Shown here one piece after another: positions 12,201 through 24,484 of a stretch of 64,000 nt of DNA (positions are counted from its first letter, which is position 1; every line of letters starts with the position of its first letter). The DNA lies in contig JAAONU010000006.1 in NCBI GenBank assembly GCA_012932295.1, positions 21,035,453-21,099,452 on the forward strand. Reading direction: 5' to 3'. Position numbers and translations under genes: made by a program. Below the pieces are notes generated by a model. It did no database searches, was not told the origin of the DNA, and saw only the letters and a list, made by a program, of their open reading frames with translations. The DNA comes from Cyclina sinensis. Lineage: Eukaryota; Mollusca; Bivalvia; Venerida; Veneridae.

Positions 12201-15200
12201 AAAACAGTTTCTTATTTACTTAAGATGTTTCTAACATTATGTCAAAAAGTGTGAGATTAAAAAAGGCTTTTACAATCTTGTCAGTGTAGCCAGGTACAGG
12301 TTTATAGGTGATAAATCGATAATGCAGAACCATGTAGCTTTGTAGCTCAGTTGGTAGAGTGTCCGCCCTGTAAGCGATAGGCCCTGGGTTTGAGCCCCAG
12401 TTGAGCCACTATTTTTCACCACCTTTTATATCAGTGTAATGTGTTTTTTGTAAACTTTCCAGGAGCTGACATCCTGTGCCTGGACAAACAAGGAAAAACT
12501 CATCAAAGCACCAAATGTTGTTGCCTTCACTCGGAGATTTAATCATGTAAGTAGAATTGGGACTTCCTGTTTTTCAAGTTTTCTGAGATTTGTTAAAAGT
12601 AGACCCAAAACAATTAGTTCAAGGCTTTGTAACTTTTTTAGAAATGATAAAAATGAGGAAGAAGGAAAAGCTAGATTACTCATTTTGATAGTGTTTAATA
12701 TTCTCTTTGGCACCAAATCTTATTTGCATACTCAGTGCATATGTCTGGCACTATGTTTTCTAAAATTATTATTCAGATCTCTGAACTTGATATTTGTTTC
12801 TAAGCATTAACATCTGCGAAAAGATGATCTTTTACTAAGAGATAAACTTTAAAAAAAAAAAAAATTCTGCTCCATATTGGGTCTGTTACATCTTAGTAGA
12901 AAAAACATAGCCAAAAGATATAAATGTATCAGCAAACCATCATGTCACAACAAACCATCGTGACCATCATGTCACAACAGTTTAACCAGTTTGGGGTTCT
13001 ATAAAGAAAGTGGCTGCAGTGCTTTGATTTACTCGTGTTTAAGTGTAAGCCAATGTTCTTATAATTAAATGTGAAATGTTATCCCTGAAATAAACTCTGT
13101 TGTTTAAAATGTTTCTTTTTTTTCCAGGTAAATTTTTGGGTACAAAGAGAAATATTAAATACCCAGACAGACAAAACAAGAGCAGAAGTGTTAGCCCACT
13201 TCATTAAGATTGGAAAGGTAGGTTTCTGCGAACTGATTTCCACATTCATAGATATTTACAGAAATGAAACTTCCAATTTGAAATTAAAAGCTCATGTTAA
13301 TGCTGTTTGCTTGAAAATAAAAAAAAATGTGGGAGAAGTTTTTATTTATTTGGAATGTTTCAGGGTTTGAGATTCAAGGGCAAAGCTTCTGATTAATCTG
13401 AGACTAGTCTTGGCGTCCACTTGCAAGTGTTTAATTTTAAGTGGTATGTCAGTTTAAAACTCCCTAAAAGTTGCAATGAAATTGGACAGATTTTATTCGT
13501 TGATTATAGCACATATCCTAGTGCCTTGAAGAGGTGTAATTGTAAAGGCTTTTTATTGTATCAGTGGGAGTTGTACCCATTTAAGACATTGAATAATTCT
13601 CAACCAGTTTGATCTAAAATAAAACATCCATTTAACATCTTAAAGCTGGTTTATAAATCCTTTTTGACTTATGACAGGTTTTTCATTGCCTTCCAATGGT
13701 AGATATAGTGATGTTTTTAATCTTTATAATTTCAGAAACTTCTAGAGCTCAATAATTTACATGCTGTGATGGCTGTGATTTCGGCACTGCAAAGTGCAGC
13801 TGTATTCAGACTCTCCAAAACATGGATGGTACGTAATAGCTTTTCTAAAATGTCCATCATTCAGTTTGGACAGACCCATTTATCTTTTGTATTTATTGAA
13901 AAAACTAACTGAATTGGGAACAGTTCAAACTGTGATTGAACTATGGTCTTATCATGGTCTACTCTGGTAGAAATGGCATATTACAGTTACTGCCAGCAGG
14001 GTACAGGCTCCTGTGTAGAAGACTTTGATTTCCATTGTTGACATAGAACTTGATGACGTTTTAACTATTGTTCATCTTGTCGACCATGATTTTTTGTTTT
14101 TTCATGGGAATGTTGGCTTTTTGCTGTGGAGGAAGGGAGTGTAGTACATGTTTACTAGAATGGTTCAATGAAAAAAAAAATGAAAGAAAACTTATACCGA
14201 AAAATGTAAATTTGTAAAAGAAAAAAAGTCTTCTCAAACCAAATGTCGTAAGTACATAAGAATAATGTTTTGAATTTTGTATTCATACTTCTGATATGTG
14301 TTTAGAATTTATGTAAGAAAGACAAGGCAGCCTATGAAAAGATGGCAGATATATTTTCCGAGAACAACAATCGGCAAAAACTTCGAGATTATATGGACAA
14401 TGTGAAGCTTCCCTGTATTCCATATTTAGGTTCGTATTTCATTTATTTGTCTTTTAAATAAATTTTACAAGGACATTTGTCCTTGTACAATTAACGCCTA
14501 ACTTTATTAGATATTTTTTTTTGTGTTAATCAAGTTAAGATAAGTATATGAAATTTTTTTTGTGAACAAATGTCGAAACTGTCAGTTAATGAGAAATGTG
14601 ATATGTTCTTTCCCACACAATGTTCTAAATGGCAGTATTATCACAGGAAAATCAATTAATACAGAAAGTGAAGGAATGTTTTGCACATGGTAAATGTTAA
14701 ACCAACTATGCATACATATTAATTCTATATTAATGACATTTAATGAGTTTTTTTATACTACTTTTTTATGCCAAGGAAACTTTATGATAAATTATTTTTT
14801 TCTGGGAGATGCATTAAAGTAGAAAGCAAGAAGAAAAAAAAATGGAGGGAGATTTTAATGTTACAGATGGTATTCTTATAACATCTGATGGATGGGCCAA
14901 TACCCCAGAGGCAGTTCTGATCAATATGCTGTCAAATGCTGTTCAAATTGCTTTTTTCTGCCAATAATATTAGATTTTTTTATGGCGGCAATAAAAAGTA
15001 CAAGTGCTGTAATGCATTAAGCAATTGTAACACAGTTCCCTCTGACAGTTAATGATTTTTGCGCCATTGTGACAGTATTTCCATGGCAGGCTGACAAATT
15101 ACTGGTTTGTTTTTGTAATTAAGATATGTGTTACATTTCCAGAGGAAGTTATTTCCACACAGATTCTTTTCCGGCTGTAATTATTGTAAACGACAAAAAC

Positions 15201-18200
15201 AGATCTATAATGATTGAAACTTTGTTGTTCTGGGGTCCATTCCACACATACCAGGACCTGCTTGAATGCTTTTTTGCAAATATGATAGATAGGGTAGTGT
15301 TTAGGCCAACAGATGTTTGTATACTGGGAATTATGACATTGCCAAAACTCACTGTTGTTGAGTGAAATGTCAAAAATGTGTTCAAGAATTGGCCAAAAAA
15401 ATCTTTCATGCACTTGTTGACTGTTTTGGTATTGACAGTTTAAACCAGTTTATGGTCTTCTATGTTATACTGGTGTAACTAACGGCTGTAATAATTCTTA
15501 TGAGATATCAAAATGCTGAAGAGGTAAAACATCTTTTGTAAGATCAGTGAGGATATGTGCAGCAAGTTGGATGATTCCAGGTTAATAGAAATATTTTATT
15601 TTCCACAATCATCAATGCTAGTTGTTTGACATTTTTTTTTGTCAATTTGAAATCTAGCCAGAGGAAAGAACGAGTATTCATAGAAGTTCTAGTAAGATGT
15701 AAATTTTACAATCGTGTCACACTTTTTCAGGTGTTAGTCTAAGTCATTTACAGTTTCTCATTAAATCGTATAGGTCTATAAATAACTTGTTTGGATTATA
15801 TTTCAGGGTTATATTTGACTGACCTTATTTACATTGACGTCGCCCATCCACACCATGGGGGACTGGAGAGCCACCATAGGCGACTTCAGATGAACAACAT
15901 CCTCAGAGTTATAGCCGATTTCCAACAGTCTACATATGGTATATTCACCCGCTTTGTTTACATATTTCATTATACATGTTTTCACAATAAATCAGACTTT
16001 TCAACTTCAGTACAATGTATTCTCAATTTTGCCTTTGAAACTTAAAATGTGGGGAAAATGATGTCAAGCTTTGATTGATCTGACCTTAAATTGTTTGAAG
16101 CCAGATAAGGCAAATTTGGAAATGTTTCTTTTGTAAAGATTTCAAGAAGTTCTAAAATCGCTTCTTCTGTTAATATGTGTGAAAATTCTTCTGAAAAATT
16201 TCACCATTCAGGAGCTTATAGAGACCTGTGTACAGTGATATGCATATATATGTACGATGTAAAATATTAATGTCCATGCGTTGCTGATTATTTTCAATCT
16301 ATCATACAGATCTTGAAGTGAAAGAACATGTACAGAACTATCTGAAATCAGTGCGATATATTGAGGAACTACAGAAATTTGTGGAAGACGATAATTATAA
16401 GTACGTATTCCAGATTCCTTTGATCTTGTTCCTAACAAAATAACGTTTGAAGAAGTATTACCTTGATATTTTGTCATGTTGCCATGCATACAATTTGTTT
16501 ATATTGAATTGAGTGTTGTAAATAAAAGCTCTTGCACCTGGTATTCAGAATGTTTGCAACGACTGATAAACTTCAATAACAAATTCAAGGTTGAAAACTT
16601 CAGTGTAACTGAAATGTTATTTAGAATTGTTTATCAAACTTCTGTATAAACAATATGGATGTTTGTTTTCTAGGTTATCATTAAAACTGGAACCCCCGAT
16701 CTCGAATCAGGCCATGACAACATCGAGAGAGGACGTGAGCACTTGTCCGCCGTCACCTTCATCGGAACCGCGATATACAAATACACTCACACCGGGAACA
16801 TCATATAGTGCTAAACAACACGGTCACAGAAAATCCAAAAGTTTAAGTGCAAAGTTAGTTTTTTTTTATGAATAACCTTGTATCACATGGTATTATATAT
16901 ATCTGTGTCATTGTTTATACTTCTCATATGATAAAACATACATTTATTAAATAAAAAGATTTTTAATCGGTAATCATGGTACTTACAAAGGAAAGGGAAC
17001 TATACAGATAAAGGGAGATTATCATGAACAGGCAAGTTTTATAATATCGAAGTTTATTTAAGGTACAGAAATTAATATAATTTCAAACCTTAACTGAGTG
17101 ATTTGTCTAAATGATGTGTGTTTTCCTTTCAGTTTTTCCTGTCCCAGTTTTCTAAGTTGCACCAGTGGTGTTCCGGAACGTTCTCAGAGTCTTCCAACCA
17201 AGACAACAGCACCATATGTGAAAGGTGTACGACACTTGCTTGATGACAGCGTACTTGAGGAAGAGTCACCATGTGCTTCAAGTGATGGCTCAATTTGTAA
17301 AGGTATGCAAAGATGCATTCATGTATTGACCTCTCAACATATCAAATACAATTAGAAGACCTTTAGAGTTTAAACTGAGGTTAAATCAAGAATTCAGAAT
17401 TTAAAATTTACTTTTGTAAGGAATAAAACAAACCCTCTGCAGTGTTGTAAAGACCAAAGATTCTTTTAAGCTGAAAAATGCTTTATAAGTCCGTTAAGAG
17501 GACTTATTCCTGTATTTTTTCTAGGTAAATAATGCTAAGAATTAAGTTTCACTGCTTGATTAAACTCTTTTTAGCCACCCTTACCATTTATGTGTGATAG
17601 TTGGCAGTTTCTTATGGAGATTTGGAGAGTCTAGTTCCAGTCCTTTCCAGTAGCTTTGAGTGTCAAGTGTCTTGTTTTGGATAGGAAAGATTTTTAAATT
17701 GTGATATTATTTTGAAAGGAAAATACAAACATGCTGAAGACAATATACATGTTGTGCTTTTATTTTCCCGGTAACAGGTTGTGCCTTCTGCCTTGCAGGT
17801 GCCGACACTGAGGAGACGATAGAAACCAGTTCTAGTGACCAAGAGACTTACTGGCCAGTCAATGACAGGTGTGTATTTTTTTATTTTAGCTGATTAATGC
17901 TTTAGATAGATGCACAGTTACCTTTTATCTGGCTAACAACAAATGTTTATGCCTTTGTGACCCTTGTAGACCTTTATCAGACTAAATAGATGCTCATTAT
18001 GTTTTATTATTTTGTAAATTTTTAAATGATTGGCAAGTCAGTTTTGGGAGATAGGGAGGGCAAGAAGTGTTAAAAAAGTATTGAAAGTAAAATTTGATCA
18101 ACAGACTTGAAAGTCTGTATAACTCTTGAAATTTTATCTTATTCTCATTCCTTACTGGTACAAGATTTAAAAATGTATATGTCCATAAATGTTTCACTCT

Positions 18201-20893
18201 ATTGTTGTGTTACTGAAATTGGTTTGTCGAAGGTTATTAATGTAATTAAAGGCTAACAGACAACATTTTATGTTACTTGATTGCCATTATATGTCTGAAT
18301 TCCGTTTTATTAAACAGTTTGCGGCCTTTGGATTCTGATAAGGAGTATCAACAGAGTTTCACCTGTGAAGGTTGTTTGAAAAGGAAAACTTTGTTAAAAG
18401 ATGGAAGAAAACCTACGGTAAGTGTAAACAATTCATCTTAGATTTGTGTATATTTCTTTCAAATTGTATGGATTATCTGTGGCATAAAAACAGAATGTGG
18501 CCTTTTAAAGTGACAGTTATTTTTATAACTAGTACTGAATGAGAGCTGAGTGGACCAGTGCAGAGCATTGAACGTTTTTCCTGTGAGATCTCTCGCCTGT
18601 CTAAGCTTGAAGCTATAAATCTAGCACTAAACCACATGGTTGTACATGTATTTTAAGACTGAATACATCCTGTAGAATTGATTTTCAATACTTAACATAA
18701 TGAAATGCCAACAAGAAATGTCAGACAATTGATCAGTAATAGGTTGAATTATTTTCTTAGATTTTTGCTGGTTTTCCTAATTAATGAAAACAATGCATTA
18801 ATTTATTTCAACAATTACTCATTATTTTTGCTTTTATATATTTTTGGCTGGCTTCAAAGCTGTTTTTTGCTTGTTTGTTCATTCTTTAGTTTGTATGTTT
18901 TATAGGTTTCAGCTTGGACGAGGTACTGGGTGGCATTATGGGGAACAAATCTTCTGTATTTTCCTGCCAAAAACCTTCGAAGAACTGAAAGAAATTCGGT
19001 ATGTTAGTGAGAGTTAAAAGAGGGAATGTCGTAAATTAGTCAAGCAAAAATAGATAGCCTTAGTTTGTTCTGACATAAGTCAATTATTACCCAAGGTAGC
19101 CTCTTAATTCATGTAGTCTGGTTATCAGTTGGTTACACCTGTAATTCCTAAATCAGCAGCATTGTTAATGATAAGGGAGGGGAAAACAATTGCAATGAAA
19201 TAGGAAAAAAAAAAAAAATTGAAAAAAAGTCACTTGCAGACTAGAGAATGGTTTCCACAGGCTCCATACAATATGTACACAGGTGTATTTAACATCACAG
19301 ATTTTATCATTAGATACTTGTAAACTGCTTATATTCAAGTGCTTGCAAATATCTTGCCTCTTCACAAAGGAGTCTGTCTAAGAAAGTAAGATTCATTTGT
19401 TCTCAGCAAGTGTTGTAAATTGTCTGCAATGATCAGAAATGCCCATCAGTTGTTTTTTTACGCCTCCTGAGTATGAATATCCATTTCATTTCACTTGTAA
19501 AAATTATTTTGCCATTAGGAATTCTTGTTTTCATAATGAATTCTTTCATCTTTTCAAGGTCCCTGCAGAAACTCCTTATACTCAGGTTTTCACTTTTTTT
19601 CGTATAAAATTGCACAATGGATATAAGGATATATCATCACCCAAGCAAGATAGCCCCTATGTTGTTGAAGGCTGACTGCAGGGTTTGAAAGCTGACTGTA
19701 GGGTTTGAGTTTTTAAACAATAAGAAACATTATAAATTCCACATTGAAATGCATTTATCTGTCTTGAAACATTTTAAAACTAGTTCTTTTTTTCTTTTCT
19801 TCAGTTTAAGACAAGTCCCAGCAAAATGACATCAGTGGTTGGTTGGATGGTTGTCATGGGAGATAATCCTCTACAACCTGATGCATTCCAAATAACAGAT
19901 CCAGTCAAAGGTGGGTTACCTCCCTTTAGAGAATATTTCTTACTTCGCTTCATTTTACGCATTACAGATCTTCAAGGAGGAAGTTTTAATCTTGATTATT
20001 TCTTGATGATTGTTTTAGTAATAGTTTAAAGCGTCGCTTATGAAGAACTTGTATAAAGAAAACAAACAAATGAGTTAAGCCTTACAAGCTTATTCTTTAT
20101 TGAGACTACTTTTTTGAGTGGTCTATAAGAAGATTACTGTATAAAATGTCTAGTATTTAGTATTTATGCACACAAAATGTCCAACTTATTTAAATATGTT
20201 TTAACTTGATGAAAAAGTGATTGACTGTCTTAAAATGACAATCGTTAGTGAATGGTTAATATGACAGTTGTCTTAAGTTATATCAAAATCCATTATTGTG
20301 GATTAAGTAATAACTGGTAAATGTAATGTGAACATCATTGTTTTTAGGTAATCAGTATAAGTTTCGAGCGGGAACACAAGCACAAGCCTTGCTTTGGTGC
20401 CGACATCTGAGTGAGGCATCGAAGAAATACCAGCCAAGGGTAAGCATGCTTGCTTTAGACAGTGTCCTAACTCTGCAATGTTTCAATGTCTTAGTATATG
20501 TTTGACTTCTTTTTTGTGTGTTAAAACTGTCTTCTAAGTTTTTTACTGAACTTTTTCTCAGTAAAAGTTAAGCTACTGAAAATGGTTTGCAGAGGGTAAT
20601 CCTGGTTTATACTATATCTTAATTCATGATGAAAACTCATTGATACTGGCATCTGATTTGTCAGAACAGTATCAGCATTTCAGTGGTCGAAAATGAAGCA
20701 TTTCTAAAGACGACATAATTATTAAAGAGACATTTTTAACTTTTCAAAGAAAACAAGAACAATAAATAATTACAATCTTTTATCTAACATCTCATTGCCC
20801 ATTGATGTTAATTAAGAGGGATAAAAGCTTGAAAAAATAAACCGTTCTGTTTTTCTATTTCAGCCTCAGCCAAATCTGATGTCTTTTGACTGA
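3227..20893 (+). CDS. RALGPS: Ral guanine-nucleotide exchange factor with PH domain, RALGPS1/2-like (17 coding exons)
   Basis: Predicted exchange factor that loads GTP onto the small GTPase Ral. The RALGPS family has a CDC25-type RasGEF domain, a PxxP-bearing linker and a membrane-binding C-terminal PH domain, and lacks a Ras-association domain. Exons: 3211-3343 (ATG at 3227), 11499-11612, 12013-12063, 12463-12546, 13128-13217, 13736-13828, 14306-14429, 15807-15938, 16310-16400, 16674-16853, 17133-17302, 17799-17868, 18318-18417, 18906-18998, 19805-19910, 20348-20439, 20864-20893 (stop TGA). All junctions are GT-AG and phases agree, giving 1737 nt or about 578 aa, within the vertebrate range. 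RasGEF is at about residues 45-300, with signatures [29 protein letters not shown] and [18 protein letters not shown]. The linker has PPSP and HRKSKSL. PH is at about 450-565, with [12 protein letters not shown] and VVGWMV. The end PNLMSFD matches the family C-terminus. Start choice: the first in-frame ATG after an apparent acceptor. The N-terminal 39 residues are the least conserved and least certain part. Confidence 0.93.
3344..5417. other. RALGPS intron 1, left part
   Basis: The donor GTAAGT at 3344 begins an 8.15-kb intron. This section is AT-rich, with no exon or intact element that I can support. Confidence 0.6.
5418..6181. mobile_element. hAT-type MITE (non-autonomous, 764 bp)
   Basis: The left end starts CAGGGCTCC and the right end finishes GGAGGCCTG, so the termini are imperfect inverted repeats of the CAGG type seen in hAT transposons. 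An exact 8-bp direct repeat ATCCTGAT lies immediately outside both ends (5410-5417 and 6182-6189), which is the target-site duplication length typical of hAT. No transposase frame is present inside. A poly-C run (about 5463-5480) lies near the left end and a poly-G run (about 6070) near the right. The element sits in intron 1 of the RALGPS gene. The family name is unknown to me. Confidence 0.85.
6661..8184 (+). mobile_element. Tc1-type DNA transposon, apparently complete
   Basis: Terminal inverted repeats flank one transposase gene. Left TIR 6661-6695 contains GACGGAAAAATATAACTGTG. Right TIR 8151-8184 is its reverse complement with about two mismatches. A further GTCTGAT/ATCAGAC pair (6653-6659 and 8182-8188) lies just outside, offset by 2 bp, so the exact outer boundary is uncertain by a few bases. 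The TIRs lie in TA-rich sequence, as expected for insertion at TA. Total length is about 1.5 kb, normal for Tc1 elements. It sits in intron 1 of the RALGPS gene in the same orientation. Confidence 0.9.
6964..7980 (+). CDS. Tc1/mariner-superfamily transposase (DD34E), intact
   Basis: Cut-and-paste transposase that binds the element's TIRs and moves it to TA sites. The first in-frame ATG is 6964 (reads [16 protein letters not shown]); an upstream non-ATG extension is possible but not needed. The product is about 338 aa, usual for Tc1 transposases. The N-terminal part holds paired helix-turn-helix DNA-binding domains (about residues 1-110) with a GRPR motif (PRPGRPRVT) between them. The catalytic domain has the acidic triad: D in LFTDESRF, D in FQQDNARPH and E in SPIEHVWDE. 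Exactly 34 residues separate the second and third acids, which is the Tc1 DD34E signature. The C-terminus ends NGGHTRY, as in many Tc1-like proteins. There is no stop or frameshift, so the copy may be young and possibly active. Confidence 0.93.
   Translation: MPRISENDRLRAVGMLQAGIAQNAVAQRFGVHRNTISALWRRFQQRCNVRDLPRPGRPRVTSIRQDNYIRLTHLRNRFQPATLTARTIPGLRPISGRTVRNRLREHSITPRRPAIRPTLLLRHRQRRRQWCRQYLRLPRAYWNNVLFTDESRFHLESSDGRVRVYRRRGERYLDPCVFQRQRFGGGGSIMVWGGISSQGRTQLVIVRGNLTGVRYRDEIVIPPVLPFLQRQGRHMTFQQDNARPHVARVVTGFLAQQNVSVLPWPAVSPDLSPIEHVWDEMKRRLRQRRNQPLTLDQLAQTLVNIWNTIPQAVIANLVASMPRRCRACLNANGGHTRY
8190..11498. other. RALGPS intron 1, right part
   Basis: AT-rich intronic sequence up to the acceptor TTCTTGCAG at 11498. 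There is a poly-G run near 9750. I recognise no exon or element, and the small open frames here resemble no known protein. Confidence 0.55.
12336..12408 (+). tRNA. tRNA-like sequence (probable pseudo-tRNA or SINE head)
   Basis: Contains a good internal pol III A box (TAGCTCAGTTGG, 12343-12354) and a B box within a perfect 5-bp T stem (CTGGG-TTTGAGC-CCCAG, about 12384-12400). The D arm is tRNA-like. However, the acceptor stem pairs poorly (AGCTTTG against TTGAGCC) and the anticodon arm cannot be folded cleanly, so no amino acid is assigned. It lies inside a short RALGPS intron (12064-12462). A decayed tRNA or the 5' head of a tRNA-derived SINE fits better than a working tRNA. Confidence 0.45.
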
Positions 20894-23800
20894 AGGTCAA
20901 GGCCACTCAGTCCTTTCTTCACTGTGATAGATTCAAATATATGCCTTCCAAGAATCTGATTGGATATTCACAGTCATGTGACCAGTTGTCAGACATTGTT
21001 GTCATGTGACTGTGAAACTGCAAACTGATTGGCTGGTTTGATAGCATTGCAGAGCAATATTAGATAGTCAAATGACTATTTAGAACCGTGATTGACCAAT
21101 CAGTAAAGACTTTTGCATACGATTGTTGGCCAGTATTTTGGCAGTGAACAGGAAATGCTCAAACTTCTCAAAGGATTCCAGATTAAGGAGATTATTTTGT
21201 TGGCAACAAAGATTATAAGTTGATCATCATGTGAATTCTTTTATAGTGTTAATAAACATGAAAATTTCGTGGTGGTTATGTTATTGCCGTTAGATCAAGA
21301 GGACAGTCTGATAGTTGGCCTAATTTGGAAGGAGTGAATGATGGTGGTAGACAACAATCATGTGGAATTTCATGACCAAACATGGCCAGTTCTTGAAACC
21401 AATAAAAAAAAAATTAAGGTGCAATTTATTTTTTTTGTGTTCAGCATTTTGTTTTTCATGTATGTGTTCCTGTCAGTAATTGTACCATGGAGGATTGGAT
21501 ATTGCTTAATGTGCTTGAAGATTTTGTGTGGTAGTGATCTAAGCTCTCATTCTAGACGTGCAATATAAGGAAACATTAAATGTCGCTCTGTTCTCAATGT
21601 ACAAACAATGTAAATGTTACAAATGTTACAGTTTCTATTTCAGATCAGAAAAATGACATGTGCAGCACTTTGTGGTGTTTTTTCTTTTTTTTTTTTTTTT
21701 CATCATTCCAATGATACAGGATTTTCATATTTTATAGTGTTGCTTACAGACATAATTATGCCAAAGATATAGATAAGTTGTTTCACTGTATTTTTTTGTT
21801 TAATTGGACCCTTGCTTGGTTTTCAGTATTATACTGAAAGCCTGTTTCAGGGCATATGAAATTAATTACTCAAAAATTTTATTAAATTTTTTAAGAGGTC
21901 ACTGGAGAAAAGGTTGTGCATGCTTTTTGTTTTCCACTTTTTCGCTTTTGTTCAAGAAATAAATTAATTCAGTGGTAAGACACAAGGAGGTACATGCACA
22001 GAATTTCCAAATATTTCTTTGGGGTGAAAAACTGCTAATTGCCTTAGGAAAAATTGGTATATTTCTTTAGAATAAGACTTTAATCAATGTTGATGTAAAA
22101 CCCCCTTTCAAATATGATTTTTGTTAGAACAAAAAAAAAGAAAAGAAAATATAAACAGGATATGCTAATTACACATATAAAAGATAAAGTAAGCAGTGGA
22201 AGTTTAGTAGGGTCAGCTTTAATACAGAGTCACATAAAAACATGTCCAACTGTAAGGATAACAAGATTGTAACCATGGTAACTGCTTCATTTTTGTTAAG
22301 GTGGTAATAGTCTAGAGATATATTCCCAAAGTTTTATCATCTTGTAGTCATGTTAAGGCTTCTTACATCAATTTTAAAATCTTGTTTTGGATGGTAAGTT
22401 TTTAATTTTGGAATGCCCTCATATTAGATGTAGGATGATTTTACTTAAAGTGAGGTACATGTAACTGATATAAGTACCATGTTTTACAATTTGTAAAGTT
22501 TTATAAGTGTAATCTGTCCGTTTCTAAGATAAATGCCATTATACTGTATATGTGATTATTTTCTGGACATGCATTTATGATTTTTAGCTAATGAACTTTA
22601 CCAAGAATATTTATGCCAGCCTGAGTAAATTGTATCGTTCTGTATTGTGCATTTAAAGTACATCAGTTCTCTTGTGGAGTGTCGTAGACTTGCAAACTTT
22701 TCAGTAGGCAAAATATCTTCTTATACGCTATATAATAATTAATAACCTTAGTAGTGATATAAGAATAGAAAGTTTACAGGGTAGATTAATGAATATAAAC
22801 TTGTACTGTTCTCCTGTCAATTATCCAGCATTTGTTTTTTGTTTGTTTTTTTTTGTCTGTTCAGATTTTGTTATCTTGGTTTCCACTTTTAATGTAGTAT
22901 GCATTCCATAATAATTTATCTATGTTCCCTCATTAGACTTTAATTGTCCTCAAATCTAAAAACCATATTGCATTGGAATTAATGGTTTACTGTGAAATTC
23001 TCCAGTCCCTGTGCCCTCCTACACACATACTCCACAAAAAAAACACACCTATTTCACTATTTCATAGGCAAAACAGAGGGTTAATTTGACACTAAGCTGT
23101 TATTTATAAGTATTGTGTGATTTTAAAGAAACAAGTTGTATGCATTTAAAATTAACTCAAAAAAAAAAAAAATTGAAGAGGTGTTGAATATGTATGGCAG
23201 AGGACAAAAGTATTACAGTCTAGTTTTTCTTCAGTTTTATTTGACAAATGTCATTTTCATTTTTTAATGAGATTTGAAAATACCGAAATCTTATTAGATT
23301 GGAAGCGTTCAGTTGAATAAGAAAAAACTTGCTGTAAAAAGTTATGCTTGAGATACAAGGTGAAAGGACATTTGGAGCTCTATACCATTGGAGAGCAATG
23401 AAACATTTCGAGTCCTTGCACAGTTGAAATACATTACAGTATACATTTGGTTAAACCTATTTCATACATAACAACTTGGGTTTTGAGCAGCTGATAAATT
23501 TATTATAATATAATCATTTAAGTATGTACAGAGGTATTGGCCAAGTTATTTTTTATGTGGATATTCTCAGATGTTGTCTGCTTTCTGTAAATTTCTAGAA
23601 CTAAATTGAGATGAGAAAGTCAACAGAAGTGTTTTTGCAATAGCCATTATATCAAGTCCAGTTTCTTTGAAATGTTACATTGCAAATAAAAGACAGTAGT
23701 TTAGAAAATACTACTGAATTTTTTGTTGTTGAAAGTATAGAACTTATTTCTTGTTATGAACACAAATGATGAAGTAATGAATGATAATATTTCTCCATGT

Positions 23801-24046
23801 CATGTTAAGATACATGTTTTTCTCTTGAGCAATAAGAAAGTCTCAGCACAACATTTGTCAATATATTGGAACATATTTATCTTGTAATTTTTCATATGGT
23901 GTTTATTAATTGAAAACATTAAAGCATAATATACCACTTCTTGTAGTTTTTACCATTTGTATTGAAAATTTGACATACTCTTGTGTAACATAAAAATGAC
24001 CTCTAGTGCCCTTATTATGTGAGGGACAAAATAAAGAAAACTCAAA
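20894..24046 (+). other. RALGPS 3' UTR and downstream non-coding DNA
   Basis: Follows the TGA stop. Several AATAAA-type signals occur (for example near 21250 and 24029), so the polyadenylation site cannot be fixed by eye. Small open frames, including one at 21338-21568, show no family resemblance and lie within this transcribed or downstream sequence. Confidence 0.5.
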
Positions 24047-24360
24047 CCTGACTGATTGTTCTGTTGTACCTGACTGATTATTCTGTTGTACCTTACTGAT
24101 TGTTTTAGTGAACCTGACTGATTATTCTGTTGTACCTTACTGATTGTTTTAGTGAACCTGACTGAGACAGATTGTTCTGTTGTACCTGACTGATTATTCT
24201 GTTGTACCTGACTGAATATTCTGTTGTACCTGACTGATTATTCTGTTGTACCTTACTGATTGTTTTAGTGAACCTGACTGAGACAGATTATTCTGTTGTA
24301 CCTTACTGATTGTTTTAGTGAACCTGACTGAGACAGATTGTCCTGTTGTACCCAAGTCTA
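24047..24360. repeat. about 23-bp minisatellite
   Basis: Tandem alternation of two related units, CCTGACTGATTATTCTGTTG with TAC, and CTTACTGATTGTTTTAGTGA, in about 13 copies. Some copies carry a short insertion (GAGACA). The minus-strand open frame across it is a by-product of the repeat. Confidence 0.8.
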
Positions 24361-24484
24361 CCGTTGAAAGATTAGTGAAGTTTACAATTATTTTATTGAG
24401 CATCTTTTCAGTTTGTCAGTGTAGTGATGCTTAAATACCTGTAATCTGTAAGTGATAGCAGTCTATAACACCTTATATTGGCAG

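Noticed and set aside
15099..15413. Three overlapping frames of 79-104 residues
   Set aside because: They lie inside a RALGPS intron (14430-15806), on both strands, and have no recognisable domain.
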